Shown here in pieces: positions 22,581 through 34,997 of a stretch of DNA of 64,000 nt. The notes beneath the pieces are model-generated. The model saw only the letters and a program-made list of their open reading frames with translations, had not been told where the DNA came from and ran no database searches. The position numbers and the translations under genes are program-made. This stretch comes from Hevea brasiliensis (Eukaryota > Streptophyta > Magnoliopsida > Malpighiales > Euphorbiaceae). The DNA lies in NCBI RefSeq assembly GCF_030052815.1, contig NC_079505.1, forward strand, positions 63,671,309 to 63,735,308, read 5' to 3'. Within the stretch, counting starts at the first letter, position 1. Every line of letters begins with the position of its first letter.

Positions 22581-25500
22581 TGTAACATCCCTATGTTCGG
22601 TAGTGCGTTCTACTGTTCTGGTGGCCAGTGTTATCCGGACAGCTAGGATGCCTAGAACTACACTTCGTTATGAGTGAGGAGACATAAAATAATGAAATAC
22701 AAGAAAAGAAAGTACAAGAAAAACAAAGGAAAAATAATAGCAAAAAAATGTAACCAAGTTAAGCGAGCCGAGAACCCTAGCGATGGGTGACCGCATCGGG
22801 AAGTCACGGCGTGGACCGTTGACTAGCCCTGGACTGCGGGGAACCCTGCAAAATATTTTAGGACTTAAAGAGACCCCTATTGAAGTATAAATATCATTAG
22901 AAAGATCAAAGAAAAATTAATTAATTAGTACAAAGAAAAGTGAGAAATCGAAAAACGGACAAAACCCGGTGTTACCGAAAAATTGGGAATGCTATCCGAA
23001 CAGGGGCATTATGGTCATTTGACATCCCGAATTGTCTTTTGACCTAAATGTCCATTAAAAATAAATAATATTACACTTGGAAAATATAATGAAAAATTAA
23101 TTTGGTGGTACCTAAAGTAAATAGCAAAAATTATGGGTTTAATGTGGAATAAAGGAAAATTTAACATATAAAATGAATTACTTTGTGAAAGTGGACCACT
23201 ATAGAATAAATTAAACATTAAATGGCAGGTGTAAGTCCATTATACAATCTGCATCTTCACCTTCCTCACTTGGTTCATCCATGCCGAAATGAAGAAGTGA
23301 AAGAGCTCCCATGGCCGCCCACCTTCAAAGCTTAACAATCCCATGATCAAGCCTCCTTTTCCCACACCTATCTTCATTAAAATTTATCCCCACTTCACAA
23401 GGAAGAAGTAGATACCAATATTAAGAGGTTTTAGTGAAGATTAAGCAAGTCCCAACAATAGGTAAGTTTGAGTTTTTGAATATTTCTTTGTTAAAGTTTG
23501 TAAGCATGTTATGGGTGTTTGTTTTGTGAAGAAATTTTTAAGTTTTGAGGAGTTATTGACATATCCAATTTTTGACAGCCATGAAGTTGTATATTTGATG
23601 ATTTATTCTTACATATAATTGGTGGGAATTCATGTTGAGTAGAATGATTTAATGTCCTAGTAAGTTATTTCCATGTATATGTGGTGATTGTGCAATTGGG
23701 ATTGAAGTTGACGAAATTATGGACACTTTGGCAATGTGAAGCATTTCGGCAGCCTTGAGGCTTCTTGATGAGTGCTTAAATTCATGAAGATATTGGGTAA
23801 ATTGTGACATTGAGGATTGATGAATATGTATGTAAATTGGTTGTGGAAATTGTATGTAACAATTAGGAGTATTTATGTGTATTTATGGTTGTATTTGTAC
23901 TTTGTGAATTAGAGTTTCATTTGGTGTATTGAAGATATTTGTATTCTGCCCAAAGTGACTTTAAAGTGAAGTGATAAATGGTTTTGGTAATGTACCAAGT
24001 CAGAATTGGTAAGGGAAGTGGACTTATAGCAAGTAAATGTGCAATTGATAGATGTTAAGCAATGTATTTAAGGGCAGTATGCATTTTAGCCCATAACACT
24101 AAATGTGTAACTCCAATTGGTATGAGACCAATTGGAGGTGAAACTAGGCACAAAATGTGCCAACTTTCATGAAGGAAACATACCAAAATTCTGCTTGCAA
24201 GGTAGCTTGAAAAATGACCAAATCCGGATTAAGTGCAAGTGAGGCCTGAAAACTGACCATTTGGGCAGTAGTTAGTGTTTAGGCCATAACTCACTCAAAA
24301 CAGGTCCAATTGACCTGAAATTTTAACCATGAATAGTTAAGACCCATATCTACAAGTCTTATGAAGACACAAAATCCCAGAAATGACCATAAGCAAGTCA
24401 AACAGCTTGCACAAGTTCGGGTCCAAAAACTGGCCGAACCAAAGTTGACCAAAATTGACCTAAAATGACCTAATTTGATGCCATTTGACCAGCAATAGTA
24501 AAATGACCATAACTTGGTTTACATAACTCAGAATGACCTAAAATTTTGCCCCGCATTCCATAAGACATAGATCTACAAGTTTGTAGTTTTGACCGAAACC
24601 CAAAAACTGAGGGAACGAGGTCTCCGGCTAGGTCAAACTAGTATACCGGAATCCAGCAAGTTGCAATAAAATGCACTAAACAAGGAAATGAAATTGGTAA
24701 CATGTACCAACCCTAAAACACTATCGAATGTGACATATTAGTGACACTAAAACCTAATTTACCTAGAACGCATCGAGGGTCAATATATTAGGTGATTAAG
24801 CGAATAATAGCTTTCAGTGAATTACTTATCAAACATTATCGATAGAGACAGTTTAATTTAGTACTGAAACACTTCAAATTGTGTTTCTCAGTTAGTAAAG
24901 ACTCAGGAAAAGGGAAGGAAATACTGAGTCCAGACCAAGAGACAGTTATCAGAGGTTTGTGCACAACAACTATTTCTTTTGAATTTTTCAATTGAAATGA
25001 ATTATGACTATTTGTACATTATTGTTTTAAATTGTGGAAATGTGTTTGAATGGATATTTACTGCTTGAAAAGCATTGTAAACAATTTGAAACTGTGAGAA
25101 ATTGTTTGAATGATATTGATGGATACTTATTGATTGAAAAGCATTGGAAATGGTTTGAAACCACAGCTATCATGTATATTGATTGTATTCCTCGCTAGCT
25201 TGTCTAGTGGGACGAATTGAATTCCCTCTCTGGCTGAAGTGTTGAGGTGTGTGCCTGTTGAGGATGAATTGGATGAGTACTCATATTTTTGCTAGCTAGC
25301 TATGTTATTCCTCATTAGTCATCGACTTTTTGGGATGAATTGAATACCTCATTAGCCATCGGCTTTTGGGACGAATTGAACTTTGGAACATGATTAAGCT
25401 GTGTGATATTTATTGATATGTATTGTGAGATTGTGAAATGAATTTAAACTCTTATTGACATATACTATCTTTTGAATTCAATCATGATCTGACTTATTGA

Positions 25501-26281
25501 AATTTATTGTGATGTTGAGAAATGGAATTTAAATTCTTGTTGACAATTACTGTCTTGAAATTAACTATGATTTTAAGTATCCACTATTTATATGATTTAT
25601 GAATTGTGATTTTAAGTTGTATTTGGTTAATGTTGTGCACCACTGAGACATCTCAGCGATAGCTTTTTATTGCTGTCGCAGGTAGATAGACAGACAGGGC
25701 AACAGACTAGGCTGCTAGTACCTCCAGCGAGAGATTACCAGGTATAATGAGTATACCAACATTTTGCATTTTGTACTGTAATGTATAACCACTGTATGTA
25801 CATATTTTTTTTGGTTTTGAGCAGTTGTAAATTCAAATTGTACCTTGAAGTTGTAAAATAATTATGAGTTATTTTGGCTTGTAAAAATTGTATTATATTT
25901 CTTTTATCTCAGTCTTTGAAAAATCACTGTGGATTTGAGTTGAGAAACATGTTGTGTTGAGAAAAATGTTGGAGTTGAGATTTGGAAATATATTGAAGTG
26001 CTTTTTACAGGTTTTCTGAAGAACTGTTTTATCCAAAATACAGATGGCACTCTGCCAAAATTTTTACAGAAATTCCAAATAATTCAAATGTGTTAGTTCT
26101 ATCACTTTAATTCAAAAAGGTTTTTAACACCTGTAAATAGTGCTCACCACTGTAAAAGAAGTAAGAAAAGTTTTTAAAATCCCTTGTAGTGTATTTAATG
26201 GGTTATCAGTAGACGGAGTTGGTAATTCATTAGATATACTACAGGATCATGTTATGCCTTACAGAGGGGTAGGGTGTGACA
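22581..26281 (+). mobile_element. solo LTR, family C, 3,701 bp
   Basis: It starts TGTAACATCCCTATGTTCGG and ends GGGTAGGGTGTGACA, closely matching the C2 LTRs throughout. It has duplication AGCTT at 22576-22580 and 26282-26286. There is no internal region. It was inserted 3 bases from the D insertion point in the A1 pol gene. Near 25300-25380 it carries two adjacent copies of a CTCATTAGYCATCGRCTTTT block, also seen in the C2 LTRs. Confidence 0.95.
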
Positions 26282-26288
26282 AGCTTAT

Positions 26289-26447
26289 TGGTGGCTGTCG
26301 AATCCACCAGAAATTAAATTAACTGAAATTACCAATTATGAAATGTTTTCTGCAGTAAGTAATAAATCTAGGTCGAACCCTAGAGACAGAATTATTAAAT
26401 TTCATGCGCTTGTGTAATGGAAAAAGAAATAAAGGTTGGGGGGAGGG
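26289..26447 (-). repeat. D 3' LTR, terminal fragment
   Basis: Matches 37865-38023 of the 5' LTR (TGGTGGCTGTCGAATCCACC to GGGAGGGG). The middle of the LTR, about 1.3 kb, is absent and a family-A LTR starts at 26448. Confidence 0.92.
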
Positions 26448-29400
26448 GGTAACACTCTCCCTGTAGCAACTCCGTACATTCTACTGTTTCGGTGACCAGT
26501 GTCAGTCCGGACAGCTAGAACGTCCGAAAAAATATTTAAACTAAAGTGAGGAACTATAATTAACTCAAATATTAATAAGAAAAATTTAGAAAAAATTTTA
26601 GAAATAAAATACAACCAAGTTAAATGAGCCGGTGCCCTAGCGATGGGTAACCTAGTGGGAAGTTGCGGTCCTCGCAACTAGGAACCCTAGACCTGGGAGA
26701 AAATTCATAAAATAATTTTTGGGACTCTAGAGAAGAGTCATTGAGGTTTCTATGGCATTAGAATGCCAAGAAAATTCTTAGAAAAATTTTTAAATCAGTA
26801 CAGACGATTTTGGCTCAATAAGCCAAACGGAGGGCATTTTGGTCATTTCGTCTTCAGAGATGATTTTTGGCTGACTTGTCCATTTAAGTAAATAATTATT
26901 ATGATCTAAAATATGAATAAATATTGCTAAAAATTTAATTGAAAATGAATAGAAAAAAAAGAAAAAAAATGAAGAAAAATGAGACTTTTGACATCATGCT
27001 TATGCAATTAAAATCCTCCCACCCAATCACATTGTGACACATGGCAATAACTCATTTAAAATGACTAAATGGGCACAAAATGAAAGAAAACAAATCAACT
27101 TCTTTCATTTTCTTCAGCTGCAATGAGCCAGCTCCAAGCTATCCACCATTGCCATCCCAACCAAGCTTCCTTTCCCACCATTTTACACCATAAAATCCCT
27201 TGCTCCTTTCATTAAAAATTTTCCTTCCACCTAGAGCAAGTCTTGGGCAGCAAAAAGAAGGAGGAAAAGAGAAGTTCTCAAGCTTTCAAAAGTGCCTAAG
27301 TCAAGGTTAGTGCCAATTTCTTTTAAAAATTTTGTGTATGGCTACCATTGAACATGATTTTGGTGTAGTAAACCATGGATTGTATGTGTATGAAAATTTT
27401 AGTTGTTGGGGTTAGGGTTTGGACACAAACTTGAGACTTTATTCATGTAAGGATGAAAATAAGTTTTAATGGTCAATTAGTGACCATTTGAATGTGTATA
27501 ATGAGGAAATGAAGTGAGTTGAGACTTGGCATTTGTGTATGGGTGAGCTGCCTTGGTTGACCTACAAGACTGAGCATGAGTCTAGCAAGTTTGCGTAGCT
27601 ATAAATGGAGTTGTAGAGGTTCAATTGGTGCAAGGCCAATTGGACATGAAACTAGACACATAATGGCACAACTTTGGTGAAGAAACCCTGCCCAGAAAAC
27701 CAAACCAAGTTGGCCTAAAAATTGCCCTAATCTGGGTGACCTGCATTCTGCCTGAGCAAAATGACTAAATGAATAGTATTTATTCATTTGGTCATAAATC
27801 AGTGTAGAAAAGTCCAATTGACCTGAAATTTTATCAGATGAAAGCTGAGACATAGACCTACAACTTTCGTGAAGAACACAAATTCAAATTCTGATCATAA
27901 CCTAGTCAAATTGCCAACCAAACATAGGTTACCAAATCTGGCAGAACCAGTTTTGCCCAGAATTTTGGATTCTGTCCAATCCGGCCAGTTATGGTGTTTA
28001 GGCCATAACTTGAGATACAAAACTTCAAATGGAGTGATTCAAAAAAAGAAATATAACTAGACAAAATAAGAAACAACTTTCATGAAGACAATTTTGCCAA
28101 ATTCCTACTGTACAAATGACCAATGGAATATGAAGCTTGAAATATGAAAATTTTGAATAACTAACACTAAGCTTAGAAATGGTATTGGCAACCAATACTA
28201 ACAATTTTAGAATGCAAAATGTGGTATGTTGGGAGTATTAGAGCCAATGTACCTATTGTCTATGCAAAAGTCAACATTTTAGTTGACTAATAAAATGAAT
28301 AGTAACACCTAAACTTAAATTTCAAGAATTGTACAATTTAAAAGTGTAACATGCCCTAGTACACATAGCAAGATTGGTTTGGATAGGTTGGCATGCCAAT
28401 AGGGTTCAGTTAGTAGTACTGCACATGGTATTATGCCATTCTGTGATTTCATGGCTTTTAGCCATTCTGACATTGTGTTGATACTTGGCCTTGTGCCTAA
28501 TGTTATTACAGCTTATTATTTATTCTGTTGCACACCGAGAGATACATATGTGACCGATGGTGTGACGGCCCGAGGTACTTGATACCCAGTGCCAGTTTAC
28601 CCATTTATCCAGTCCAATCATCTAGGATAGGTTACTTGGGCAACCAAAAATGAAAGTGAATAAATTTAATGAAATTATGAATATAACAAGTACATAATAA
28701 ATAAGATTACCAATAATGATCGAAAAATTGTTTGCATAAGACATCAAAACATGTACTGTATATTTATTTTCTGTTATTTCTTTTTATTCTATTATTGGCA
28801 TCACTAAGTATTATTGCTTAGCATGTTGCTTTTTGCCACGCGTAGGTTTTGGAGAGACCGATAGAGAGCCCAGTAGACCACAGACTGGGTGAGGCCTTCT
28901 GTAGCTCTGCATAGTGTCCGTGTCACCTCACCGTCATTAGTGCATTGGTAGGACACTAGGTTTTATTTTTGTATTTTGTAATTAAATTTTATTTTCTCAT
29001 GTGTAATTAAGACTTATGTAATGTATTTTGGGTATTGATGTAAGTAATGGAAATTGTGTTTATGAATGAAAAAGTGAATATTTATTTATGACTTTTATAT
29101 GAATATCATATGAGATGAATGATTGAGAAATGGAAATGTTGTTGAAAAATATTGAGATTTTGTTGATGAAATGGAGTTTGGGATTGATTAGAAATTTTGG
29201 AAGTGTTTTCCACAGGTTCCGAAGAACTGTTTCTCCATTTTTAGCCGGTACTCTGCTGAATTTTCTATAAAATTTGCAGAACCTCAAATAAATTAATTTT
29301 TTCCATAAATGACTTAAATAAATTATACTTCACCAATTGTACTTCATAACTATGACAAAAATAAATAAGGAAGGATAAAAAGGATTAAAAAAAAAATAGG

Positions 29401-29465
29401 GTATTCCGATATACTGTGTGACATATCTTACTCGGCTATACTGTAGACGAATAAGAGGTGTCATA
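26448..29465 (+). mobile_element. family-A LTR inside the D 3' LTR, about 3.0 kb
   Basis: The start GGTAACACTCTCCCTGTAGC (first T of TGTAAC replaced by G) and the end TAAGAGGTGTCATA (final CA now TA) match the family-A LTR termini. No internal region is present, so it is probably a solo LTR. The flanks (GAGGG left, ATAAA right) show no duplication, and the D LTR sequence between the two sides is deleted. The family-A hairpin is present near 27762-27795 with mismatches. Confidence 0.85.
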
Positions 29466-29493
29466 ATAAAATTAATAAATTATGCACTTATCA
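29466..29493 (-). repeat. D 3' LTR, first 28 bases
   Basis: On the minus strand TGATAAGTGCATAATTTATT, identical to the start of the 5' LTR at 39358, then cut by the family-A LTR. Confidence 0.9.
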
Positions 29494-29508
29494 GTTTCCC
29501 CCACACTT
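29494..29508 (-). other. D polypurine tract
   Basis: AAGTGTGGGGGAAAC on the minus strand abuts the 3' LTR start. A near copy, AAGTGTGGGGGAGG, lies at about 30404-30417. Confidence 0.85.
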
Positions 29509-30613
29509 ATTCCATGCATGTCCTCAAGCATGACTTAAATTCTCAATCAACTCCACTTAGAAGTTCCTTAACTTTACCCTATCACAACATTCTCTAACAA
29601 AAGATTAAAAGTTTGAAAGAAGAGGCAAGCAAGGTAATAACCATCATAACAAATTCCATCAATACCATACCAATATATCAACAATTTTCCAACATAAAAC
29701 AAAAGGCTTGAAATCAATTAAGCTCACATAATTAAAGTTTCATAAAATTTTAAATCAATACATACCAAAACACAAGGTTAATTTATCAGGGCACAACAAT
29801 TATAGCTCTTTACAAATCTTAGGGGAGATAGAAATGCCCCTTTTTTTATTTATATATTTGAAATAGGTACTTCTCTCTTGTCACAGTTATTTTTTTTTTT
29901 ATTTCAACCGTCACCTTCAGAAAAGTACATTGCTCATATTCTAGCTAGCTTTTGGCTTGAGAATCGACATGGGGTTCATGAAGACCCCTGGTTAGTTTGC
30001 TTAACTAAAATAGCGGAGCAATTTTCAAGTTCAATCTTTTATTTCCCCTAATTTATGCATCTACATATTATAAAGTGCCTTGATAGATTAAACAAAGTTC
30101 TGAAATATGCATGACACTAATTTAAAGCACACATAACTAATCATTTCACCATTAAATCAAGCCTAAATGATTTATGCAGGAAAAAAGAATTGCTCTATGG
30201 TATGGAGAAGAAGGAAAATCCATCATTAAAGTTACTATTACCTTGCCTAAAATCTCAAAATTCAATCTAAAATAGAAAAGTCATTTTAAGGACAAAGTAC
30301 TTCTTTCCGAGAGTTAATATAGAATCATGAATCAAGCTTAGAAGAATAATTTTTTTTTATTATTTTTTTAATCAATAAAAAAAGATTGCAGCAACAAATT
30401 TCGCCTCCCCCACACTTAAAACTTACATTGTCCCCAATGTAAAGCCCAAATGCAAAAGAAAAGGAAAGAAAACAAATCTGATTGTGGCTAACAAGCCACC
30501 CATGGATTGCCTCCCAAGAAGCGCTTTTGTTTATCGTCGTTAGCTCGACATGGCAAAGCTCCTTAATCCACATAAATTGGGTTACTCAATTTGAGCTCCT
30601 CCACTGTATGCTC
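29509..30613 (-). other. D non-coding region between pol and 3' LTR
   Basis: About 1.1 kb without a supportable gene. It contains T-rich runs, a second polypurine-tract-like site near 30404-30417, and a GCCTCCCAAGAAGCGCTTTT block near 30510 of the sort found after Athila pol genes. Athila relatives often carry an env-like ORF here; none is visible. Confidence 0.6.
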
Positions 30614-31963
30614 CTAAAACCCTTCATAAAATGGCTTGAGCCTATGACTGTTGACCTTGAACACCTTATTAGTTCCTAAACTTTGAATTTGAACTGCACC
30701 ATAAGGAAACACATTAGTAACAACAATGGGTTCAATCCAATGAGAAAGCAACTTACCAGGCATCAGCTTCAATATGGAATTATATAATAAAACTTTTTGT
30801 CCAACCACAAACTGCTTCCTTAGAATTAGTTTGTCATGGAATGCCTTGGTCTTTTCTTTATAGATCTTAGAGTTCTCATAAGCCTCAAGTCGAATTTCCT
30901 CTAATTCCTGCAATTGTAATTTTCTTTCCACATTAGCAGTGTCCAAATCCAAATTACAATGTCTAACAGCCCAATAAACCTTATGTTCTAACTCAACAGG
31001 AAGGTGGCACAACTTACCAAATACCAATTTGTAGGGGGACATACCTATGGGTGTCTTATAAGCAGTCCTGTAAGCCCACAAAGCATCATCAAGTCTAAGG
31101 CTCCAATCTTTTCTATTTGGCTTCACTGTTTTTTCCAAAATAGACTTGATCTCTCCATTAGACACCTCTGCTTACCCACTTGTTTGAGGATGATAAGCTG
31201 TAGATACTCTATGGAAAACACCATATCTCCTCAACAATGCCTCAACAGTTCTATTACAAAAATGTGTGCCCCGGTCACTGATCAAAGCTCTAGGAACTCC
31301 AAACCTACTAAAAATGTTTGACTTGATAAAACCTACAATAGTTTTAGAATCATCAGTCCTGGTGGCTTTGGCTTCCACCCATTTCGAAACATAATCAACA
31401 AAAAGTAATATGTAAACAAAGCCAAAAGAAGAAAGAAATGGACCCATAAAATCAATACCCCACACATCAAAAATCTCACAAACAAGTATTGGATTCTGAA
31501 TCATCTCATTCCTACGGGTTAAACTTCCTGTTCTTTGACATTGTTCACAATTTTTGCAAATCAAATATGAATCACGAAATATAGTGGGCCAATAAAAACC
31601 ACAGTTTAATATTTTTCTACCTGTTCTCTTGGGTCCAAAATAACCTCCACATGCATAGGCATGACAAAATGCAAGAATAGATTGAATCTCATTATCAGGA
31701 ACACATCTCCTAATAATTTGATTTGAACAAAATTTTCACAAATACGGGTCATCCCACACATAATACTTAGCCTCACTTTTCAATTTCTCTTTCTTAGCTC
31801 TACTCAAATCAAAAGGCACAACCTTAGTAACCAAATAATTCACCAAATCAGCATACCATGGGATCATACCTTGCAATTTGAATAACTGCTCATCAGGAAA
31901 AAATTCCTACAAAGGAATTTGCTCTTCTTTTATTACTAACCTGCTCAAATGATCTGCTACCAG
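30614..31963 (-). pseudogene. pol: D Pol, RNase H end and integrase
   Basis: The minus strand starts with ADHLSRL at the RNase H end, continues through an HHCC zinc finger (HAYACGGYFGPKRTGRK, later CKNCEQCQRTG), then the DDE core: WGIDFMGPF, VDYVSKWVEA, LISDRGTHF and HPQTSG-stop-AEVSN, where the glutamate is kept. It ends in an integrase C-terminal part to the stop at 30614. Open stretches are 31172-31564 and 30614-31165, separated by one TAG where the family has Gln. At least two more stops break the zinc-finger region. Integrase would insert D cDNA into host DNA. The upstream join to RNase H (33607-33864) is interrupted by solo LTR E. Confidence 0.92.
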
Positions 31964-31968
31964 GTTCT

Positions 31969-33606
31969 TGATACACTTGAATTGTATAGATATTTTTAAG
32001 CACATTTGTATACTATCTCATAGCATTTAGGCAAGTATTTTCACACATACTAGTTGAATTCATTAGTTTTTGTAATTTCTTTTGTCAAGCCCTTAATTCC
32101 ATGTTTTTTACATCATTTCAGGTGTTTGGGTGAAGCCCCACAGTATAGGAGTGCAAAAAGAAGCTTAGAGAGGTCAAGAGACTGAGTATTGCTGCTGACA
32201 CAAAGTACAAGGGTCGTGTAAGCCAAGCCCCAGACCCGTGTAACTTTTGTCAGAAGAAAGCCAGATAGCCAATGGAGAAACAAAGTACACGGGTCGTGTA
32301 ATTAGACTTGTGTAATCTGCAGGGACCCGTGTAAGTCTCTACCGGGCACAAGATTGAAGAACCTTATGGGAACAAAAGTACACGGCCCGTGTAACCAGGC
32401 CCGTGTAGTTAGCGCAGACCCGTGTAACTCTCTGTGCCAATGCAAGACTCCGTAGTTCCACTCCAACAAGTTACACGGCCCTGGGCCGTGTAGTGACACA
32501 TGGGCCATGTACAATGCGGTAGCCAGTTTTATAACTGGAATTCTCGCTCTTGTTTTCTGATTCAAATGAGACTCCTAAAGCCTTTTGGACTCAAAATGAC
32601 CTAACCCTAGAGCAACCACTATAAATAGAAGAGAAAACATCAGAAAAATGAGGCTCTCTTTTATCTTTTGATAGCATTTTTGAGGAGTTTTGAAGGAGAG
32701 AAATCCACACTCTGCACTCTCTCCAGCCGTCTCGAGGAGAGAAACATCAGTACCAAAAGGAGTTTTCCAGTTGAAGCTCCACAAGATCAAAGCTACAGAC
32801 TCTCTTCGGTTCCTTCATTTCATCTCCCTAGATAGATTTTAATTGTTTTATTTCTTCTACATGATTTTCTTTTTACTGTTTTTACCTTTTATCATGATGT
32901 TTGCTGAACTCACCATGAGTGAGTAGTTTTCTTATTTTGGATTTGGGAGAGTAATGCTTGTAATTATTATTATGGATGAACACTAAGTTTTATTTATTGG
33001 ATTTAAGATTTGTTCCTTGATTTAATTTCTTGTGATCTTAATGCATGCTATGTGCTGGTACCCATTTAGCCATGATTGTAGATATTAATTGAAGGACTGA
33101 AAGGTGAAGATTAATATTAGAAAATCAAGATCTTGAACCTAGGAATTCTGACCTAGACATAGGCTGATACCTTTGTGGAACTTCAAAATTGGTCAAAGAT
33201 TTTAAAGAATTTTAATTAATTTGATCACCACGAAAGTTGGGTTTGAGTTAATTAGAATACACCCTAGGTGCCTTGAGAGAGGATTTAGGATAACTTAGGA
33301 CTAATTTCCATCAAGGAAAACGATCTTCAATTCAGTAAATAAATGAGATAACATCCCTAGTAAGATTCAAGTATGAAATCTTAATTCCATAATTGTTTCA
33401 AATAAATCATTTCGTTTTAAGTTTACCATTCTAGTGTTTAAGGTTAACAAACTTCATTCCCTAAGTATTCGATAGCTGAGACAGTCAAAATTACTGTGTA
33501 GATTGGTACTTACTAATCAAATTCCTCGTGGGAATGATACTCTACTCATCACTTTATTACTTGTTAGCGATCCGTGCACTTGTGGGGTTGTAAAACCAGC
33601 GAAACA
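31969..33606 (+). mobile_element. solo LTR E, Athila-type, 1,638 bp, inside D
   Basis: It starts TGATACACTTGAATTG and ends ACCAGCGAAACA, flanked by duplication GTTCT (31964-31968 and 33607-33611). Removing it restores the D codons for GAENLVADHLSRL. It is related to the D LTR in the stretch from about 32100 (GTGTTTGGGTGAAGCCCCAC) through the ACACGG repeats, but clearly diverged and in the opposite orientation to D. Confidence 0.93.
32180..32490. repeat. cluster of TACACGGGYCGTGTA-type palindromes in LTR E
   Basis: About ten copies of GTACACGG, GACCCGTGTAA or full palindromes such as TACACGGCCCGTGTA lie in 310 bp. The homologous cluster in the D LTR is at about 38880-39090. Confidence 0.85.
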
Positions 33607-33864
33607 GTTCTCAGCTCCTTTCTTATCTTTGATTTGAAGATCAAATTCTTGCAATAGAAGGATCCATCTAATCAACCTTGGTTTTGCTTCCTTCTTTGCT
33701 AAGAGATACTTCAACGCTGCATGATCAGAGAAGATAATTATTTTAGAACCAAGCAAATATGATCGAAATTTATCTAAAGCAAAAACTATAGCCAAAAACT
33801 CTTTTTCGGTCGTAGAATAATTGCGCTGAGCTGAATTGAGTGTTTTGGATGCATAATAAATCAC
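33607..33864 (-). pseudogene. pol: D Pol, RNase H N-terminal part
   Basis: The minus strand reads [20 protein letters not shown], then [18 protein letters not shown] and [20 protein letters not shown], then KDKKGAEN at the solo LTR E insertion. This is the RNase H domain that degrades the RNA template; the Glu of TEKE and the Asp of SDHAAL are kept. The open frame running past KGAEN into LTR E is an artefact of the insertion. Confidence 0.9.
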
Positions 33865-33885
33865 ATGAAAGAGCTTCCCAACATG

Positions 33886-34997
33886 CTACCCTAAAATTGC
33901 TCTCACTGCATAATTACTTGCGTCACACATAATTTCAAACGGTATTGTCCAATCAGGAGCCTGGATAATAGGGGGTGATGTCAATGTAGATTTTAATTTG
34001 TCAAAAGCCTCCTTGCACTCTTCACTGAACTCAAAAGGAACATCTTTTTGCAAAAGTCTAGACAAAGGCAATGCTATCTTAGAGAAATCCGTAATGAACC
34101 TGCGATAGAAACCTGCATGACCAAGAAAAGAGCGTACTTCCCTTATAGTTGTGGGGTAGGGTAAGTTCACAATTAAATCAATTTTAGATTTATCCACCTC
34201 AATACCCCTATTAGAGATGACATGACCCAAAACAATCCCCTGTTCCACCATAAAATGACACTTCTCATAATTCAGAACAAGATTTTTCTCAATGCATCTC
34301 TCAAGAATAGAAGTCAAATGATGTAAACATGCATCAAATGAATCACCATACACAGTAAAATCATCCATGAACACCTTAGTGCATTTATCAATGTAATCTG
34401 AAAATATGCTCATCATGCATCTCTAAAATGTGGCAGGTGCATTACAAAGCCCGAAGGCATCCTTCTAAAAACAAAAGTTCCAAAAGGGCAAGTGAAGGTA
34501 GTCTTCTCTTGATCCTCCGTTGCAATCACAATTTGATTATATCCAGAAAAGCCATCGAGAAAGCAGAAATAAGACTTACCTATTAACCGCTCAAGCATTT
34601 GATCAATGAATGGTAGTGGGAAGTGGTCCTTCCTTGTTGTTGAATTCAGCTTGCGGTAGTCTATGCACATTCGCCATCCACTCTGAATCCTTGTTGGAAC
34701 AAGTTTATTATCTTGATTTGCTATCACAGTGACTCTTGATTTTTTTAGCACTACTTGGACTGGACTTACCCATTTGCTGTCTGAAATTGGGTAAATAACT
34801 CCTGCATCTAGTAGCTTTAAAATCTCCTTCTTCACAACCTCCATCATCTGTGGGTTCAACCTCCTTTGAGCTTCTCTACTTGGTTTAGCCTCATCCTCCA
34901 ATAAAATCCTATGCATGCACATTGATGGACTTATACCTTTGATGTCAGCTATTGTCCATCCAATTGCTTCCTTGTGTACTCTCAGAACCCTAGTCAA
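33886..34997 (-). pseudogene. pol: D Pol, reverse transcriptase
   Basis: Two open stretches overlap near 34413-34416, showing one frameshift. The N-terminal part has LLDAGVIYPISDSKWVSPVQ, WRMCIDYRKLN and FCFLDGFSGYNQI. The C-terminal part has FMDDFTVYGDSFDACLHHL (catalytic FMDD near 34368), then LGHVISNRGIEVDKSK and FLGHAGFYRRFI. Athila RTs share this FMDDF form. A stretch usually read NLVLNWEKCHFMV is NLVLNYEKCHFMV here. The RNase H part follows at 33864 after a further frame break. Confidence 0.93.

Noticed and set aside
25300..25380. Two CTCATTAGYCATC blocks considered as a satellite
   Set aside because: There are only two copies, and they are a fixed part of the family-C LTR.
26140..26322. 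60-codon frame, repeated at 62523-62744
   Set aside because: These frames are in the 3' end of family-C LTRs and run out of the LTR into unrelated flanks.
29509..30613. Possible env-like gene downstream of D pol
   Set aside because: No frame longer than about 80 codons on the element strand, and no signal peptide or membrane segment in the right place.
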